DNA of 64,000 bases from Clostridia bacterium UC5.1-1C12 (GTDB lineage: Bacteria > Bacillota_I > Bacilli_A > Erysipelotrichales > Erysipelotrichaceae), in assembly GCA_001305055.1 (NCBI GenBank), contig BBZX01000011.1:53170-117169 (forward strand). Reading direction: 5' to 3'. A program made the position numbers and the translations under genes. Within the stretch, counting starts at the first letter, position 1. Each line of letters starts with the position of its first letter. The notes beneath the pieces are model-generated. The model made no database searches and had not been told where the DNA came from. It worked only from the letters and a program-made list of their open reading frames with translations. Positions 35,663-46,047 of the stretch are shown here, one piece after another.

Positions 35663-35726
35663 TGGTATAAACCATTAAAATAACATGGTCTAAACCAGTC
35701 TATACCACACCTATACCACTATACCA
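35663..35726. promoter_or_regulatory. Distal array of GntR-type operator copies
   Basis: TGGTATAAACCA (35663-35674), TGGTCTAAACCA (35686-35697) and three TATACCA half-sites at 35701, 35712 and 35720 are packed into 64 bases, about 130-190 bases upstream of the PTS promoter. The stretch between this array and the promoter is very AT-rich and has no gene. Confidence 0.7.
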
Positions 35727-35770
35727 AACTGCCGCAGTATGCATTTTGTAGACATTTAGCTCATAAATAA

Positions 35771-35795
35771 TAAAAAGACAGCTTAGCTGCCTTCA
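35771..35795 (-). terminator. Rho-independent terminator of hflX
   Basis: GGCAGC and GCTGTC pair across the hflX stop codon on the minus strand, followed by TTTTTATT. Confidence 0.7.
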
Positions 35796-37032
35796 ATTAG
35801 ATAGGGTTTCAGTAACTCCACAAAACTCGGTACTGTTTCAATCACATAATGAAAGCCATCTTCCATCTGCCTACAAGATAATATCGTTAGCTTATTCTGT
35901 ATCAGGCGAATCATTTCCTGATTGTCATAAGGAATCCGCACCGTTAGCTGACGATGATCCGCGTAACAGATTTCATTGATCTTATCCATTAATTCGTTCA
36001 ATCCCTGCCGTTTAGCAGCACTGATATAGATATGATTATCAACATTTGCTTTAAATTCACAGAGATCGCATTTATTATGAACATAAATAATCGGCTTATC
36101 ACCCGCTTTTAATTTTTCAAGCGTACTGTCCGTCACCTGTTTTTGCGCCTCACGCTGATGGCTTGACTCATCGATTACATGCAGAATTACATCCGCTTCC
36201 ACTACTTCTTCAAGCGTTGACTGGAACGCCTTGATTAATTCGTGAGGCAGATTGCTTACAAAGCCTACGGTATCAGAGAGTAAAAATTCATGGTGCTGCC
36301 AATTCAGCGAACGCACTGTCGTATCTAAGGTTGCGAAGACCATATCCTTCACAAATACCTGCTTGTCTTGATCTGACTCACAAAGTTCAAGCAGCGCGTT
36401 CATTAACGTTGATTTGCCGGCATTAGTATAACCAGCCAAAGCCGCCATTGGCACACCCGCTTTTTACGGCGCCGACGCATCGTATCACGATTATTAACAA
36501 CGCTGTCCAGTTCACGCTTGCACGCCTGAATCCGTGTTTCCAGTTTACGGCGGTCAAGTTCAAGCTGCTTCTCACCCTCGCCTTTATTGCGGGCGCCGCC
36601 GACGCCGCCCTGACGGGAAAACGCCTGCACCGTGCGGATCAAATAAGGGAGCTGATGCTTCAAGGTTGCCAGCTCCACCTGCAGCCGGGCCTCCTTTGTC
36701 CGTGCTCTTGACGCGAAGATCTCCAAAATCAAATCCGTGCGGTCTAAAATGCGTATTTTGAATAAATCCTTTAATGTACGCATTTGTGACGGTGTAATAT
36801 CACTGCTGATAATTAATGTATCAATCTTTGTTTCATGAATCAGTGTCTGCAGCTCAGCCAGCTTACCGCTGCCAAATAAGGTAGACGGATGAGCGCTGCG
36901 CCTTGGCTGAACCATTGTCTCGATAACCTCATAACCGCAGGCTTCTGCAAGCGAACACGTCTCCTCAAAGTTTTCCTTAAAATCCGTCTGATTTTCAAAT
37001 TGCAGACCGGCGATTATACAATGCTTATTCAT
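35783..37032 (-). CDS. hflX: Ribosome-associated GTPase HflX, frameshifted
   Basis: A GTPase that rescues stalled or heat-damaged ribosomes by splitting them. The N-terminal HflX domain has TLFGSGKLAEL and FSRQGGVGGARNKGEGEKQLE; the G domain has GYTNAGKST (Walker A), DTVGFVSNLPHELI (G3) and NKCDL (G4). A T5 run at 36461-36465 breaks the frame; A6 on the coding strand restores RRRRKKAGVPMAALAGYTN. Reconstructed length is about 416 residues. It starts within the stop of the upstream membrane-protein gene (ATGA overlap). Confidence 0.94.
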
Positions 37033-37766
37033 TCACTCACCTCGCTCTTAGTTTCTTCACCTTTAACACCCTTATTCTTTAATTCTGCACGCTTCTGCTT
37101 GATCCACGCCGTGATGACCGGGAAATTCTGACGCTGAATCATCTTATCAAGCAATGCTGAAGCTTTTCCCCTTTGCCCGGTCTGGAAATTAATTTCAACC
37201 CAAAGCATATCCTGCAGTGACGCCGCATGATTGCTGTTAGGCGGAGGCAGCTGACGGATGTGCTGCTGAGCGGCATCATAATTCTTAGTATAAAGATCAT
37301 TCAGTACCTGAATAATCTTTAGAATCGGCTTCCACTGCACCTCATCAACATGCTCCTGAAGCAGCGGCCAGCTTTCTGCTAATTGTTCACCAAAAGCACG
37401 TTCATCCTGCATCCATTTAGCAAACAGCATATTATGATGATAAAGAATCTGAAAATCCAGCGGCAAAGCACTTGAATCCATCTGTTTTAAACAGTTGACC
37501 GCTTCCTCAGTCTGGGCATTATTAATATAAGCAGCCACCAGGTTCATCTGCATTGTCGACAGAATTTCGCGATTTTCAGGATAAGCCATCGCCCGCTTTT
37601 CCTCACGGATATAACCTTCCACATCCAAATCAACATTCATCTGTTTCAAGCGTGCCAATTCATCACTCAGCATCTTCTGCCGACTCTTTTGCTGACGCTG
37701 TTTTTTGACTTTCATAACCGCGAATACAACCGCGGCGCCGGCTATAATTATCAATATATATTCCAT
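37029..37766 (-). CDS. Membrane-anchored TPR-like protein
   Basis: A 245-residue protein. An N-terminal membrane helix (YILIIIAGAAVVFAVMKV) is followed by a highly basic stretch (KKQRQQKSRQK), so the bulk is cytoplasmic. The rest is helical with TPR-like spacing of small residues (AAYINNAQTEEAVNCLKQM). No specific family is recognised. It overlaps hflX by four bases, so the two are co-translated and the protein may act with HflX or at the ribosome. Confidence 0.7.
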   Translation of the reverse strand: MEYILIIIAGAAVVFAVMKVKKQRQQKSRQKMLSDELARLKQMNVDLDVEGYIREEKRAMAYPENREILSTMQMNLVAAYINNAQTEEAVNCLKQMDSSALPLDFQILYHHNMLFAKWMQDERAFGEQLAESWPLLQEHVDEVQWKPILKIIQVLNDLYTKNYDAAQQHIRQLPPPNSNHAASLQDMLWVEINFQTGQRGKASALLDKMIQRQNFPVITAWIKQKRAELKNKGVKGEETKSEVSE

Positions 37767-37843
37767 ACGTTCACTTCCTTAGATGTTAACAAGTATATCA
37801 TGCTTCAGCATCGCATGCAAAGAAGCCAATCAAGCTATCATTT

Positions 37844-38485
37844 TTAATCCGCTTCTTTAAGCCAACCCTTCAGCATTTCTTTAAATTCTGCACTGCCATT
37901 TTCCAAAATTGCATCAACTGCCAAATGCCGGCTCAGCGCATGAGCTTTCAATTCATCATCCAAAAGCGGCCATAGTGCTGGCAGATCAAGCTTTGATACA
38001 GCATGTATCTGCTTTAGGATATCACTGTCACGGCGTTTTCTAGCTGCCGCTTTCGGCGGATAACCGATGCCAAAAGGTTCACTAAATAAATTATTCAATG
38101 TATTCTGCAGATTAATCTCCGCTCCCCAGCCAAAATTAAGTCCTAACGGATAAGCGACTGCATTTCCGTTATTGATCCTGCCGAATAAATAAGCATCGGA
38201 CGGATTTTCTATATAACCGCACAACACACCTGGCAGACTGTTGCAAGCAAGCATCATACCCTGTCCTGATGAACATCCCGTAATTACAAAATCTACCGTT
38301 TTGCTTACCAGCAGCATGCTTATTAACAAGGCTGTCTCAACATAACTCAATTCAATCTCTTCGTCTTCATATACACCAAAATTAATAACCTCATGCCCCT
38401 GATTCGTCACTGCTTTTACACAGCATTCATATAATAAATTATTTTTCGCTTTTTGAGAGCTTCCCTGAATCACCGCAATCTTCAT
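37844..38485 (-). CDS. RpiB/LacA/LacB-family sugar-phosphate isomerase
   Basis: A 213-residue protein of the RpiB fold: MKIAVIQGSSQKAKNNLLYE, NFGVYEDEEIELSYVETALL, FVITGCSSGQGMMLACNSLP (the active-site Cys and anion-hole region) and GRINNGNAVAYPLGLNFGW. The usual GTGIGMSI loop reads GCSSGQGM, and a 60-residue C-terminal helical tail is added, as in a subgroup of longer Bacillota members of unknown substrate. It follows the GNAT gene by 13 bases behind GGAGG. Confidence 0.82.
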   Translation of the reverse strand: MKIAVIQGSSQKAKNNLLYECCVKAVTNQGHEVINFGVYEDEEIELSYVETALLISMLLVSKTVDFVITGCSSGQGMMLACNSLPGVLCGYIENPSDAYLFGRINNGNAVAYPLGLNFGWGAEINLQNTLNNLFSEPFGIGYPPKAAARKRRDSDILKQIHAVSKLDLPALWPLLDDELKAHALSRHLAVDAILENGSAEFKEMLKGWLKEAD

Positions 38486-38498
38486 TAATGTTTGCCTC

Positions 38499-39020
38499 CT
38501 ATATAACTAATTCATATAAGATACACCATTCAGGGCCATTATTCCCTATCCGCATATCCGCCTTGCCGCAGGCCTTAAAGCCATAACGTTCATACAAATG
38601 CATGGCTGGTTCATTATCCTCATAAACATCAAGCCTGACCGTTTTCACACCCTGCCGCTTTGCCTCTTCAATCACCTTTTCAACCATCATGGAAGCCAGC
38701 CCTCTTCTTAAATAATCAGGATGTACACATAAAGTATGAACCACCAGCATCTCATCCAAAGCAGCCTCTATATGCCAGTTGCCCTCGTTATATCCCGCTC
38801 CAGTTACATGATTTAAGATAAAGGAAGCTGCAATCCTATTTTCATCACGCACAACATATAAGGTATTGTTTTCAATACTTTCCAGCGCATCAATTTTTGC
38901 CGGATAAACATTACTGATCCACCCCGGATAATTAATTGTTGCTTCCAGATACGTTGCTACCTGATAATAAAATTCACTCATTGCTTCTAAATCACTCATT
39001 CCAGCCTTTTCAATTAACAT
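38499..39020 (-). CDS. GNAT-family N-acetyltransferase
   Basis: A 173-residue acetyl-CoA-dependent transferase. The core beta-strand HTLCVHPDYLRRGLASMMV holds the Q/RxxGxA-like pyrophosphate loop (RRGLAS), followed by VRLDVYEDNEPAMHLYERYGF, the standard GNAT C-terminal motif. The acceptor is unknown. It is the first gene of a pair with the RpiB-like isomerase, downstream of the nifJ terminator. Confidence 0.92.
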   Translation of the reverse strand: MLIEKAGMSDLEAMSEFYYQVATYLEATINYPGWISNVYPAKIDALESIENNTLYVVRDENRIAASFILNHVTGAGYNEGNWHIEAALDEMLVVHTLCVHPDYLRRGLASMMVEKVIEEAKRQGVKTVRLDVYEDNEPAMHLYERYGFKACGKADMRIGNNGPEWCILYELVI

Positions 39021-39071
39021 ACAAAATCCTCGCTTTTCTAAATACTATTATATCCTATCGAAAGGGTAAAA

Positions 39072-39099
39072 GAAAAGGACAGCTTTTCAGCTATCCTTT
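39072..39099 (-). terminator. Rho-independent terminator of nifJ
   Basis: AAGGATAGCT and AGCTGTCCTT pair (one mismatch) on the minus strand, followed by TTCTTTT. Confidence 0.8.
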
Positions 39100-39109
39100 A
39101 ACTTATGAA

Positions 39110-42100
39110 TTAGTCCTTAGCTAATTTAACAAGACGAGAGTAACGTCTTTGTGCATCAGCCTTAGTCTTTTCAAACATCGCATGAGCAGTTTCTTCGCCC
39201 TTCAGCTTAGGCAGCTGGTTGTAACGAGTTTCTGACAGGATGAATTCAAAGAACTTATCGAAATCAGGTTCCTTAGAATCGATTGTCAATGGCTGTTCCT
39301 TGCGTGGATCGAATCGGTACAGAGTTACATAGCCGCATTCAACAGCTTTAGCCTGAGTCTTCTGGTGGTTAGACAAGCCGCCCTTGATACCGTGTTCTAC
39401 ACATGGTGCATAAGCGATGATCAATGATGGTCCGTCATAGCTTTCAGCTTCCTTGATTGCTTTCAATGTTTGGTTCTTATTAGCACCCATAGAAATCTGA
39501 GCGACATACACATGGCCATAAGCCATTGCAATCTGACCTAAATCCTTCTTAGCAGTTGCTTTACCGCCAGCTGCGAACTTAGCGATAGAAGAAGCCTGAG
39601 AAGATTTTGAAGACTGACCGCCAGTATTAGAATAAACCTCAGTATCAAGAACCAGAACGTTAACGTTCATATCGTTCGCTAATACATGGTCTAAACCGCC
39701 GTATCCGATATCATATGCCCAGCCATCGCCGCCGACGATCCAGATTGATTTAGATACTAAATCACGTTCATAATCTAATAATTCCTTCACTGCATCAACC
39801 TTAGAAGCCTTAAGTGCAGCAACTAAAGCATCTTTAATTGCACGCTGTGCATCACGGTCATTATTTGCTTCAATATACTTATTGAATAATTCTTTTAATT
39901 CTGGTTCAACAGCATCCATGTTCGTTTCCATGATTTCAAGGATTCTGCCTTCTTTGTATGTCTGAGCGACAGCCATACCATAACCATATTCAGCATTATC
40001 TTCAAATAATGAGTTAGCCCAAGCAACACCATTGCCGTCTTTATCATTAACAAATGGCGTTGAAGGTGTAGATGAACAGTAAATCATTGAACATCCAGTC
40101 GCATTAGCAACCATCATATCCTTACCGAATAATTGAGAAACCAGCTTGTAGTAAGGTGTTTCACCGCAGCCCGGGCAAGCGCCTGAAATTTCAAAGTAAG
40201 GCATTGCGAACTGTGAACCCTTAACCGTATCAACCGGGAAGTATTCAGTCTTATATTCAGTACCCTTATACAGATAATCAGCAAGCGGAGCCTGATCAAG
40301 CTTAGCATTGATATCAACCATCTTCAATGCCTTGTTGCCGCCCTTACCCGGACATTCAACAACACACAGACCACAGCCTACGCAGTTATCCGGAGAAACC
40401 TGGATACGGTATTGCAGATTTTCTACACCTTTACCCATAGCTTTAATTGTTTTGAATTCCATTGGTGCGTTCTTGATTTCTTCTTCAGTCAGCAGGAACG
40501 GACGAATTGTAGCATGCGGACATACATATGAACAGAATCCGCATTGGATACAGCTTTCAGGATCCCAAGTAGGTACCTGTACAGCAATTGTACGTTTTTC
40601 AAGATAAGAAACATTATTTCTGATTGAACCATCAAGTAAGTTGAATTTAGTGAATGCAGAAACCGGCAGATCATAGCCTTCAAGACCATTGATTGGAGCC
40701 ACATGTTCATCAAAATACTTGTCGCCAGTTAATGCGCGAGTTGAATCATAAGTCAAGTTAGCCCATTCAGGTTTAACTGTAATTTCGACTAAACCGTCTT
40801 TACCTGAATCGATCGCCTTGTAGTTCAGCTGTACGATTTCATCACCCTTCTTAGAGTAAGATTTCTTAGCAGCGCCCTTCATGTATTCAACAGCTTCAGC
40901 ATATGGCATGATTTGTTCATTCAATGCGAAGAATGCAGATTGCAGAATTGTATTTGTTCTTCTGCCCATGCCGATTTCCTGAGCAATCTTAGTTGCGTCA
41001 ATAATATAGAACTTAGCATTTTTCTTAGCTAATGTAGCTAACATGCGGTTTGGCAGATGCTCTTCAAGCTCTTCAGCAGTAAATGTAGTATTTAATAAGA
41101 AAGTACCGCCTTTTTTCAAATTAGCAGCCATGTCATATTTGAATACATAAGCATCTAATGAGCATGAAATAAAGTCTGCGTTATTGATATAGTAAGTAGA
41201 ATGAATTGGTGATTTACCAAAACGTAAGTGAGAACGTGTTACACCGCCGGCTTTCTTAGAATCATAAGCAAAGTAAGCCTGAGCGTATTGATCCGTGTTA
41301 TCACCGATGATTTTGATAGCATTCTTATTTGCAGAAACCGTACCATCAGAACCTAAACCGTAGAATAAGCAAGAAGTGTAGTCACCGTCAGTGTGGAAAT
41401 CAGGATCAACTTCTAATGACAGATGTGTAACATCATCAACGATACCAATCGTGAATTCAGATTTAGGTGCTTCTTTAGTTAATTCATCAAATACAGCTTT
41501 GATTTGGTTAGGCTGAGTATCTTTAGAACCCATACCATAACGGCCGCCGATGATTGTAAGATTCTTATCTTTTAATGCTTCAACAACATCAAGATACAGT
41601 GGATCACGGCCGCCTAATTCTTTTGTACGGTCTAATACAGCTACTTTCTTCACAGATGCAGGTAATACAGCTGTTAAGTATTTAACTGAGAATGGACGAT
41701 ACAGGTGAACCTTGATCATACCCACTTTTTCGCCTTTAGCAGTTAATGCATCAATCGTTTCTTTGGCAGTTTCAGTAACTGAACCCATAGCGATGATGAT
41801 GCGTTCTGCATCAGGTGCGCCATAATATGTAAATGGAGCATATTCACGACCTGTAACCTTAGAAATTTCAGCCATATATTCAGCTACGATATCAGGAATT
41901 TTGTTATAGTGCTCATTCTGAGCTTCTCTTCCCTGGAAGAAGATATCATCATTTTCAGCACCGCCGCGAGTTACCGGATTTGTATGCGGATTTAATGCTC
42001 TGGCGCGGAATTCTTCAAGCGCTTTGCGGTCTAATAAACGATCAAATACTTCATAATCCATTACTTCTACTTTCTGAATTTCATGAGAAGTACGGAAACC

Positions 42101-42616
42101 GTCAAAGAAATGGATAAAAGGTACATGGCCCTTGATTGCTGACAAGTGTGCGACACCGGCCAGATCCATTGCTTCCTGTACAGAGTGAGATGCGATCATG
42201 CATACGCCAGTCTGACGGCATGCATAGATATCTTCATGGTCACCAAAGATGTTTAATGCGCGGCTTGCGATAGCACGAGCTGCAACATGGATAACACCTG
42301 GCAGACATTCACCAACCATCTTGTAGATGTTTGGAACCATTAATAATAAACCTTGTGAAGCTGTGAAAGTCGTCGCCAATGTACCGCCCTGTAAAGCACC
42401 GTGTACTGCACCGGCTGCGCCGCCTTCAGACTGCATTTCTGTAACTTTTACAATTGAGTCCAGAATATTTCTACGCCCCTGTGATGCCCAGGCATCAACA
42501 ACTTCAGCCATTGGTGAAGATGGGGTTATCGGATAGATTCCAGCTACTTCAGTAAACGCATAGGCGCAATGAGCCGCAGCAGTATTACCATCCATTGACA
42601 TGAATTTCTTAGTCAT
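39110..42616 (-). CDS. nifJ: Pyruvate:ferredoxin (flavodoxin) oxidoreductase
   Basis: A single-chain 1168-residue PFOR that converts pyruvate and CoA to acetyl-CoA, CO2 and reduced ferredoxin. The N-terminal domain begins MTKKFMSMDGNTAAAHCAYA, the domain-III core is central, a double 4Fe-4S ferredoxin insert has CIQCGFCSYVCPH and CVGCGLCVVECPG, and the thiamine-diphosphate domain has CPGCGETPYY and GGDGWAYDIGYGG. It is the longest intact gene in the window. AAGGAGG precedes the ATG and it has its own promoter and terminator. It feeds acetyl-CoA to AdhE. Confidence 0.97.
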   Translation of the reverse strand: MTKKFMSMDGNTAAAHCAYAFTEVAGIYPITPSSPMAEVVDAWASQGRRNILDSIVKVTEMQSEGGAAGAVHGALQGGTLATTFTASQGLLLMVPNIYKMVGECLPGVIHVAARAIASRALNIFGDHEDIYACRQTGVCMIASHSVQEAMDLAGVAHLSAIKGHVPFIHFFDGFRTSHEIQKVEVMDYEVFDRLLDRKALEEFRARALNPHTNPVTRGGAENDDIFFQGREAQNEHYNKIPDIVAEYMAEISKVTGREYAPFTYYGAPDAERIIIAMGSVTETAKETIDALTAKGEKVGMIKVHLYRPFSVKYLTAVLPASVKKVAVLDRTKELGGRDPLYLDVVEALKDKNLTIIGGRYGMGSKDTQPNQIKAVFDELTKEAPKSEFTIGIVDDVTHLSLEVDPDFHTDGDYTSCLFYGLGSDGTVSANKNAIKIIGDNTDQYAQAYFAYDSKKAGGVTRSHLRFGKSPIHSTYYINNADFISCSLDAYVFKYDMAANLKKGGTFLLNTTFTAEELEEHLPNRMLATLAKKNAKFYIIDATKIAQEIGMGRRTNTILQSAFFALNEQIMPYAEAVEYMKGAAKKSYSKKGDEIVQLNYKAIDSGKDGLVEITVKPEWANLTYDSTRALTGDKYFDEHVAPINGLEGYDLPVSAFTKFNLLDGSIRNNVSYLEKRTIAVQVPTWDPESCIQCGFCSYVCPHATIRPFLLTEEEIKNAPMEFKTIKAMGKGVENLQYRIQVSPDNCVGCGLCVVECPGKGGNKALKMVDINAKLDQAPLADYLYKGTEYKTEYFPVDTVKGSQFAMPYFEISGACPGCGETPYYKLVSQLFGKDMMVANATGCSMIYCSSTPSTPFVNDKDGNGVAWANSLFEDNAEYGYGMAVAQTYKEGRILEIMETNMDAVEPELKELFNKYIEANNDRDAQRAIKDALVAALKASKVDAVKELLDYERDLVSKSIWIVGGDGWAYDIGYGGLDHVLANDMNVNVLVLDTEVYSNTGGQSSKSSQASSIAKFAAGGKATAKKDLGQIAMAYGHVYVAQISMGANKNQTLKAIKEAESYDGPSLIIAYAPCVEHGIKGGLSNHQKTQAKAVECGYVTLYRFDPRKEQPLTIDSKEPDFDKFFEFILSETRYNQLPKLKGEETAHAMFEKTKADAQRRYSRLVKLAKD

Positions 42617-42644
42617 AAATTTCCTCCTTGTTAATTTCTATTTC

Positions 42645-42673
42645 ATTATAGAACTTTTATTCGCATTTTGAAA
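42645..42673 (-). promoter_or_regulatory. Promoter of nifJ
   Basis: TATAAT (42645-42650) on the minus strand with TTTCAA 17 bases upstream (42668-42673). A half-conserved Rex-like sequence, TTGTGAA-TTTT-TATGAA, lies at 42713-42729. Confidence 0.65.
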
Positions 42674-42828
42674 GGTTTTTGAACGACTTTATCGGTTTTT
42701 TTTACTTAATAATTCATAAAAATTCACAAATGATTTAGTGTTGAAAAATGTTGCCATTGTTTCTGAAACAAATTAAACTTTTGAAAAGGAATTCATTAAC
42801 ATTCATAAGATTCAGCCGATAAAAATAA

Positions 42829-42853
42829 GGAAAAAGCAGGCCTACGCCTGCTT
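42829..42853 (-). terminator. Rho-independent terminator of ppx-ppk1
   Basis: AAGCAGG and CCTGCTT pair around a short loop containing the ppk stop (TAG) on the minus strand, followed by TTTCC and a TTATTTTT tract. Confidence 0.8.
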
Positions 42854-44994
42854 CAGAAAGTGACGGATCATTTCCATAAATTTATTCTTTTTCGCATGAT
42901 CCTCTGTGATTTCAAGCTTCTCAGGTGCCCGTTCAACAGCCAGTTCCATCATTCGCTGCTGAGAATCAAGCCGCTGCGCGCCTTCCGCAACTACCTTTTT
43001 CTTTAAATCGCCATTTTGATCAACGACGCGTGCCTTCACATTATCCTGCAGCTGCAGATTGAGATATTCCCATATCTGGCGCTTTAATCTGACATCCTTG
43101 ATCGGCGCGGCAATCTCCACCCGTTTTTCTGTATTGCGGGTCATCATGTCGGCACTGGCAATATATACCTGCGCGTCATCACCCTCACCAAACGCATAAA
43201 TACGGCTGTGTTCCAAATAACGGCCGACAATGCTGGTAACCAGGATATTCTCAGTCTTTTTAGCAATGTTTGGCAGGATGCAGCAGATGCCGCGGATAAT
43301 CAGCCGAATCTTTACCCCCGCCGCTGATGCCTGAGCAAATTTATCGATGATCTCACGGTCGGTTAATGAATTAAACTTCATCGTGATCATACCGGGCTGT
43401 CCCATTTGAACTTTCATGATTTCCAGATCGATTTTTTCTAAAATCTGATTCTTTAACCCGTTAGGAGCAGCCAGCAATTCTTCATAATTGCCATTGAGAA
43501 CTGACATCGCCATGTTATTGAAGAAATGCAGCGCATCACGGCCAATCCGCTCATCAGCCGTAATCAATGAGAAGTCGGTATACATCTTAGCAGTATTTTC
43601 ATTATAATTACCGGTACCGATCTGCGTAATTGTCTGCAAAGAACCCTCACTCATGCGGGTAATACAGGTAATCTTAGAATGTACCTTATAATCCTCAAAG
43701 CCATACATCACCCGACAGCCGCTTTCTTCAAGACTCTCTGCCCAGTTAATATTATTTTCCTCATCAAAACGGGCCCGCAGCTCCATCAAAACACTGACTT
43801 CCTTGCCGTTTTCGGCAGCGTCGCACAGATATTTGATCAGCTTTGCCTTTTTAGCCAGCCGATAAATCGTAATTTTAATTGAAACCACACACGGATCATT
43901 CGCCGCTTCCTTAATCATGCGGATATAATCATCCATTGATTCATAAGGATAAGAGAGCAGCAGATCATGATCCAGCACCTGTTCAATCATCGGCCGGTTC
44001 GGATCGACATTCTGTGAAATCTGCGGTGTGAATGGCGCATAATATAACTCATCAGGCAGGGCAGCGGCAAACAGATCCTTAAAGCTAAATACATAGGAGC
44101 AATCTAAAGGCGCCTTGCATTTGAATACTTTCTCTTTTGATAAATGCAGCTTGTCCATTAAAAAATCGAGCAGCTGCTGATTGATATCATTCTGCACTTC
44201 GAGCCGGACCGGTGCTAATCTTGTCCTTTTCTTTAAGATCTTCTTCATATAAAGACTGAAATCTTCATCCGCGTCAAAGCCTGATCCATCAATCACTAAA
44301 TCAGCATTGCGGGTAACTGAAACCACCGTTTTGCCCAGCACGGTATATTGTTTAAATATCTTAGCGGCATATTCCGCAATCACCTTTTCCAATAAGCAAT
44401 AACGGGTGCCCTCCTGCGGCAGCAGCAAGATTCGGTTTATCGTTGTCGGTACTGGAATGATCCCGTAAGTTGTTGTATTGGCAAGCTTATCTTTCAGCAG
44501 CACCGCCACATAAAGCAGCTTATTAATTAAATGCGGAAAGGATGATGGGGATCGATAATCTGCGGTGAGAGTACAGGTTCGATATAAGTATTGAAATAAT
44601 GATCGACAAACTTCTTTTCTGCCTTATCCAATTCTTTAAGATTAACCCGCTGAATACCGTATTGCTTCAGCCCTTCCTCCGCCTTTACAAAAGCCTTATC
44701 CCGGCGATGCAGCAAGCCCGCGCTAGCAGCATAAATAGCGGCAAGCTCTTCATTTGGCAGCATATTCTTCTTATTTTCTGTATGCTTATCTTTCAGCATC
44801 GACAAATCAGTAATACTGCCGACACGAATCATAAAAAACTCATCAAGATTACTTGTTGCAATTGAGATAAACTTCATGCGTTCCATTAACGGAACACATT
44901 CATCCTCAGCCTCTTCCAGCACCCGCTGATTGAATTTCAGCCAAGATAGTTCCCGGTTCTGTGTGTAGCTGCTGTCATAGACAATCTGACTCAT
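42842..44994 (-). CDS. ppk: Polyphosphate kinase 1, frameshifted
   Basis: Reversibly polymerises the gamma-phosphate of ATP into polyphosphate at the membrane. The N-domain is NRELSWLKFNQRVLEEAED; the head and catalytic domains carry YHSKI-like DYKVHSKITCITR with the autophosphorylated His, GTGNYNE, and HSRIYAFGEG with the second His. ATG at 44994 is preferred to an in-frame GTG at 45000. One missing base near 44537 separates HHPF from PHLINKLLYVAVLL. About 717 residues. It starts 20 bases inside the ppx gene. Confidence 0.94.
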
Positions 44995-45907
44995 TTCCAC
45001 ATCCCTCTTTTTTCATCACCTTATGATATAAATAACCTTCTCTGACACCGCTTGTCGAAACAGTAACACTTTCAATGCCAAAGTTTTTCAATACCGTATA
45101 TAAAACGACCATGCCGGGAATCAATGTATGAATGCGGTCTGGCGCAATCTGCAGAATCTTCTGTACGGTTGATTTACCATTATCCTTAAGCAGCTGCAGC
45201 ATTTCTTCACCTGCGCGGTTTCAAACTGACGGTTATTTTCGGATAGCCAAAAATATCATTATATAACGCTAATACCGCACGGGCTGTACCACCGACGCCG
45301 ATTGCCTTTTGATAACGCTCCTTAGCAATTGCTGAGGTTTTGCTGCGTTCAAGATTCAAAATCACTTCATTGCGGATCTCAGCTTTTTCACCCTTACCCG
45401 GCAGAATTTTCTTCACAAAGCGATTGTATGTATTTAAAGAACCGATCGGCATACTGAAGGATTCAAGCATCTTGCCATCTTGAAAAGATACCAGCTCTGT
45501 CGAACCGCCGCCGATATCGATCAATACACCCTCATCAAGATCAGTGAATAAAGTAGCGCCGATAAAATCGAGCTTGGCTTCCTCTAAACCGCTGATTAAA
45601 TCTACAAAAATACCAGTTCGACGTTCAATTTCTTCAAGCACTTCATTCTTATTGGAAATCAATCTTAAGGATGCAGTTGAAAAGCAGTGACAGTCCGTAA
45701 TTTCAAAATTATCCAGCAGTTCCCGATAAGCGTTTAAAATCTCACAAATCTTATCGATTCCCTTGTTGGATAACACACCGTCTTTAATATATGAAATGAT
45801 GCCCGCCATCGTTTTTTATTCGTCAGCAAACGGAACTTACCATCCTCACATTTATAAATAGATAATCGAATCGTATTACTTCCTAAATCAATGATGCCTG
45901 TAATCAT
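44975..45907 (-). CDS. ppx: Exopolyphosphatase/GppA-family phosphatase, frameshifted
   Basis: Releases phosphate from polyphosphate ends or hydrolyses pppGpp. The ASKHA-fold ATPase motifs are IIDLGSNTIRLSIY (phosphate 1) and DEGVLIDIGGGSTELVSF (phosphate 2), with SGLEEAKLDFIGA between. ATG at 45907 follows GGGAGG. Breaks at T6 45812-45817 (A7 on the coding strand restores TNKKTMAGIISYIKDG) and near 45208 join three frames to a total of about 310 residues, the short Ppx form. It is co-transcribed with ppk. Confidence 0.9.
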
Positions 45908-45926
45908 AAGTGTTTCCTCCCTATTT

Positions 45927-45951
45927 ATTTTATCAGACATGCTGATAAAAT
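45927..45951. repeat. Perfect inverted repeat in the ppx leader
   Basis: ATTTTATCAG and CTGATAAAAT, 10 bp each with a 5-base centre, lie between the promoter and the ppx ribosome binding site. They could be an operator or an mRNA hairpin; no T run follows. Confidence 0.75.
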
Positions 45952-45952
45952 A

Positions 45953-45979
45953 TGTTAATTCTCTGTTAAGTTTAGTATA
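45953..45979 (-). promoter_or_regulatory. ppx-ppk promoter with PhoP-box-like direct repeats
   Basis: TATACT (-10) is at 45974-45979 on the minus strand. Just downstream are two TTAACA copies (45964-45969 and 45953-45958) separated by 5 bases, which is the spacing of the Bacillus PhoP box. Downstream placement would fit repression better than activation. Confidence 0.45.
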
Positions 45980-46011
45980 CACCAAAATATTGATTCACGC
46001 TGTTTAAAGCA

Positions 46012-46039
46012 AGAAAATCCACCTGGTTACCCAGGTGGA
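46012..46039 (-). terminator. Rho-independent terminator of popT
   Basis: TCCACCTGG and CCAGGTGGA form a perfect 9-bp stem with a 4-base loop, followed by TTTTC on the minus strand. Confidence 0.85.
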
Positions 46040-46047
46040 GCATTCAA

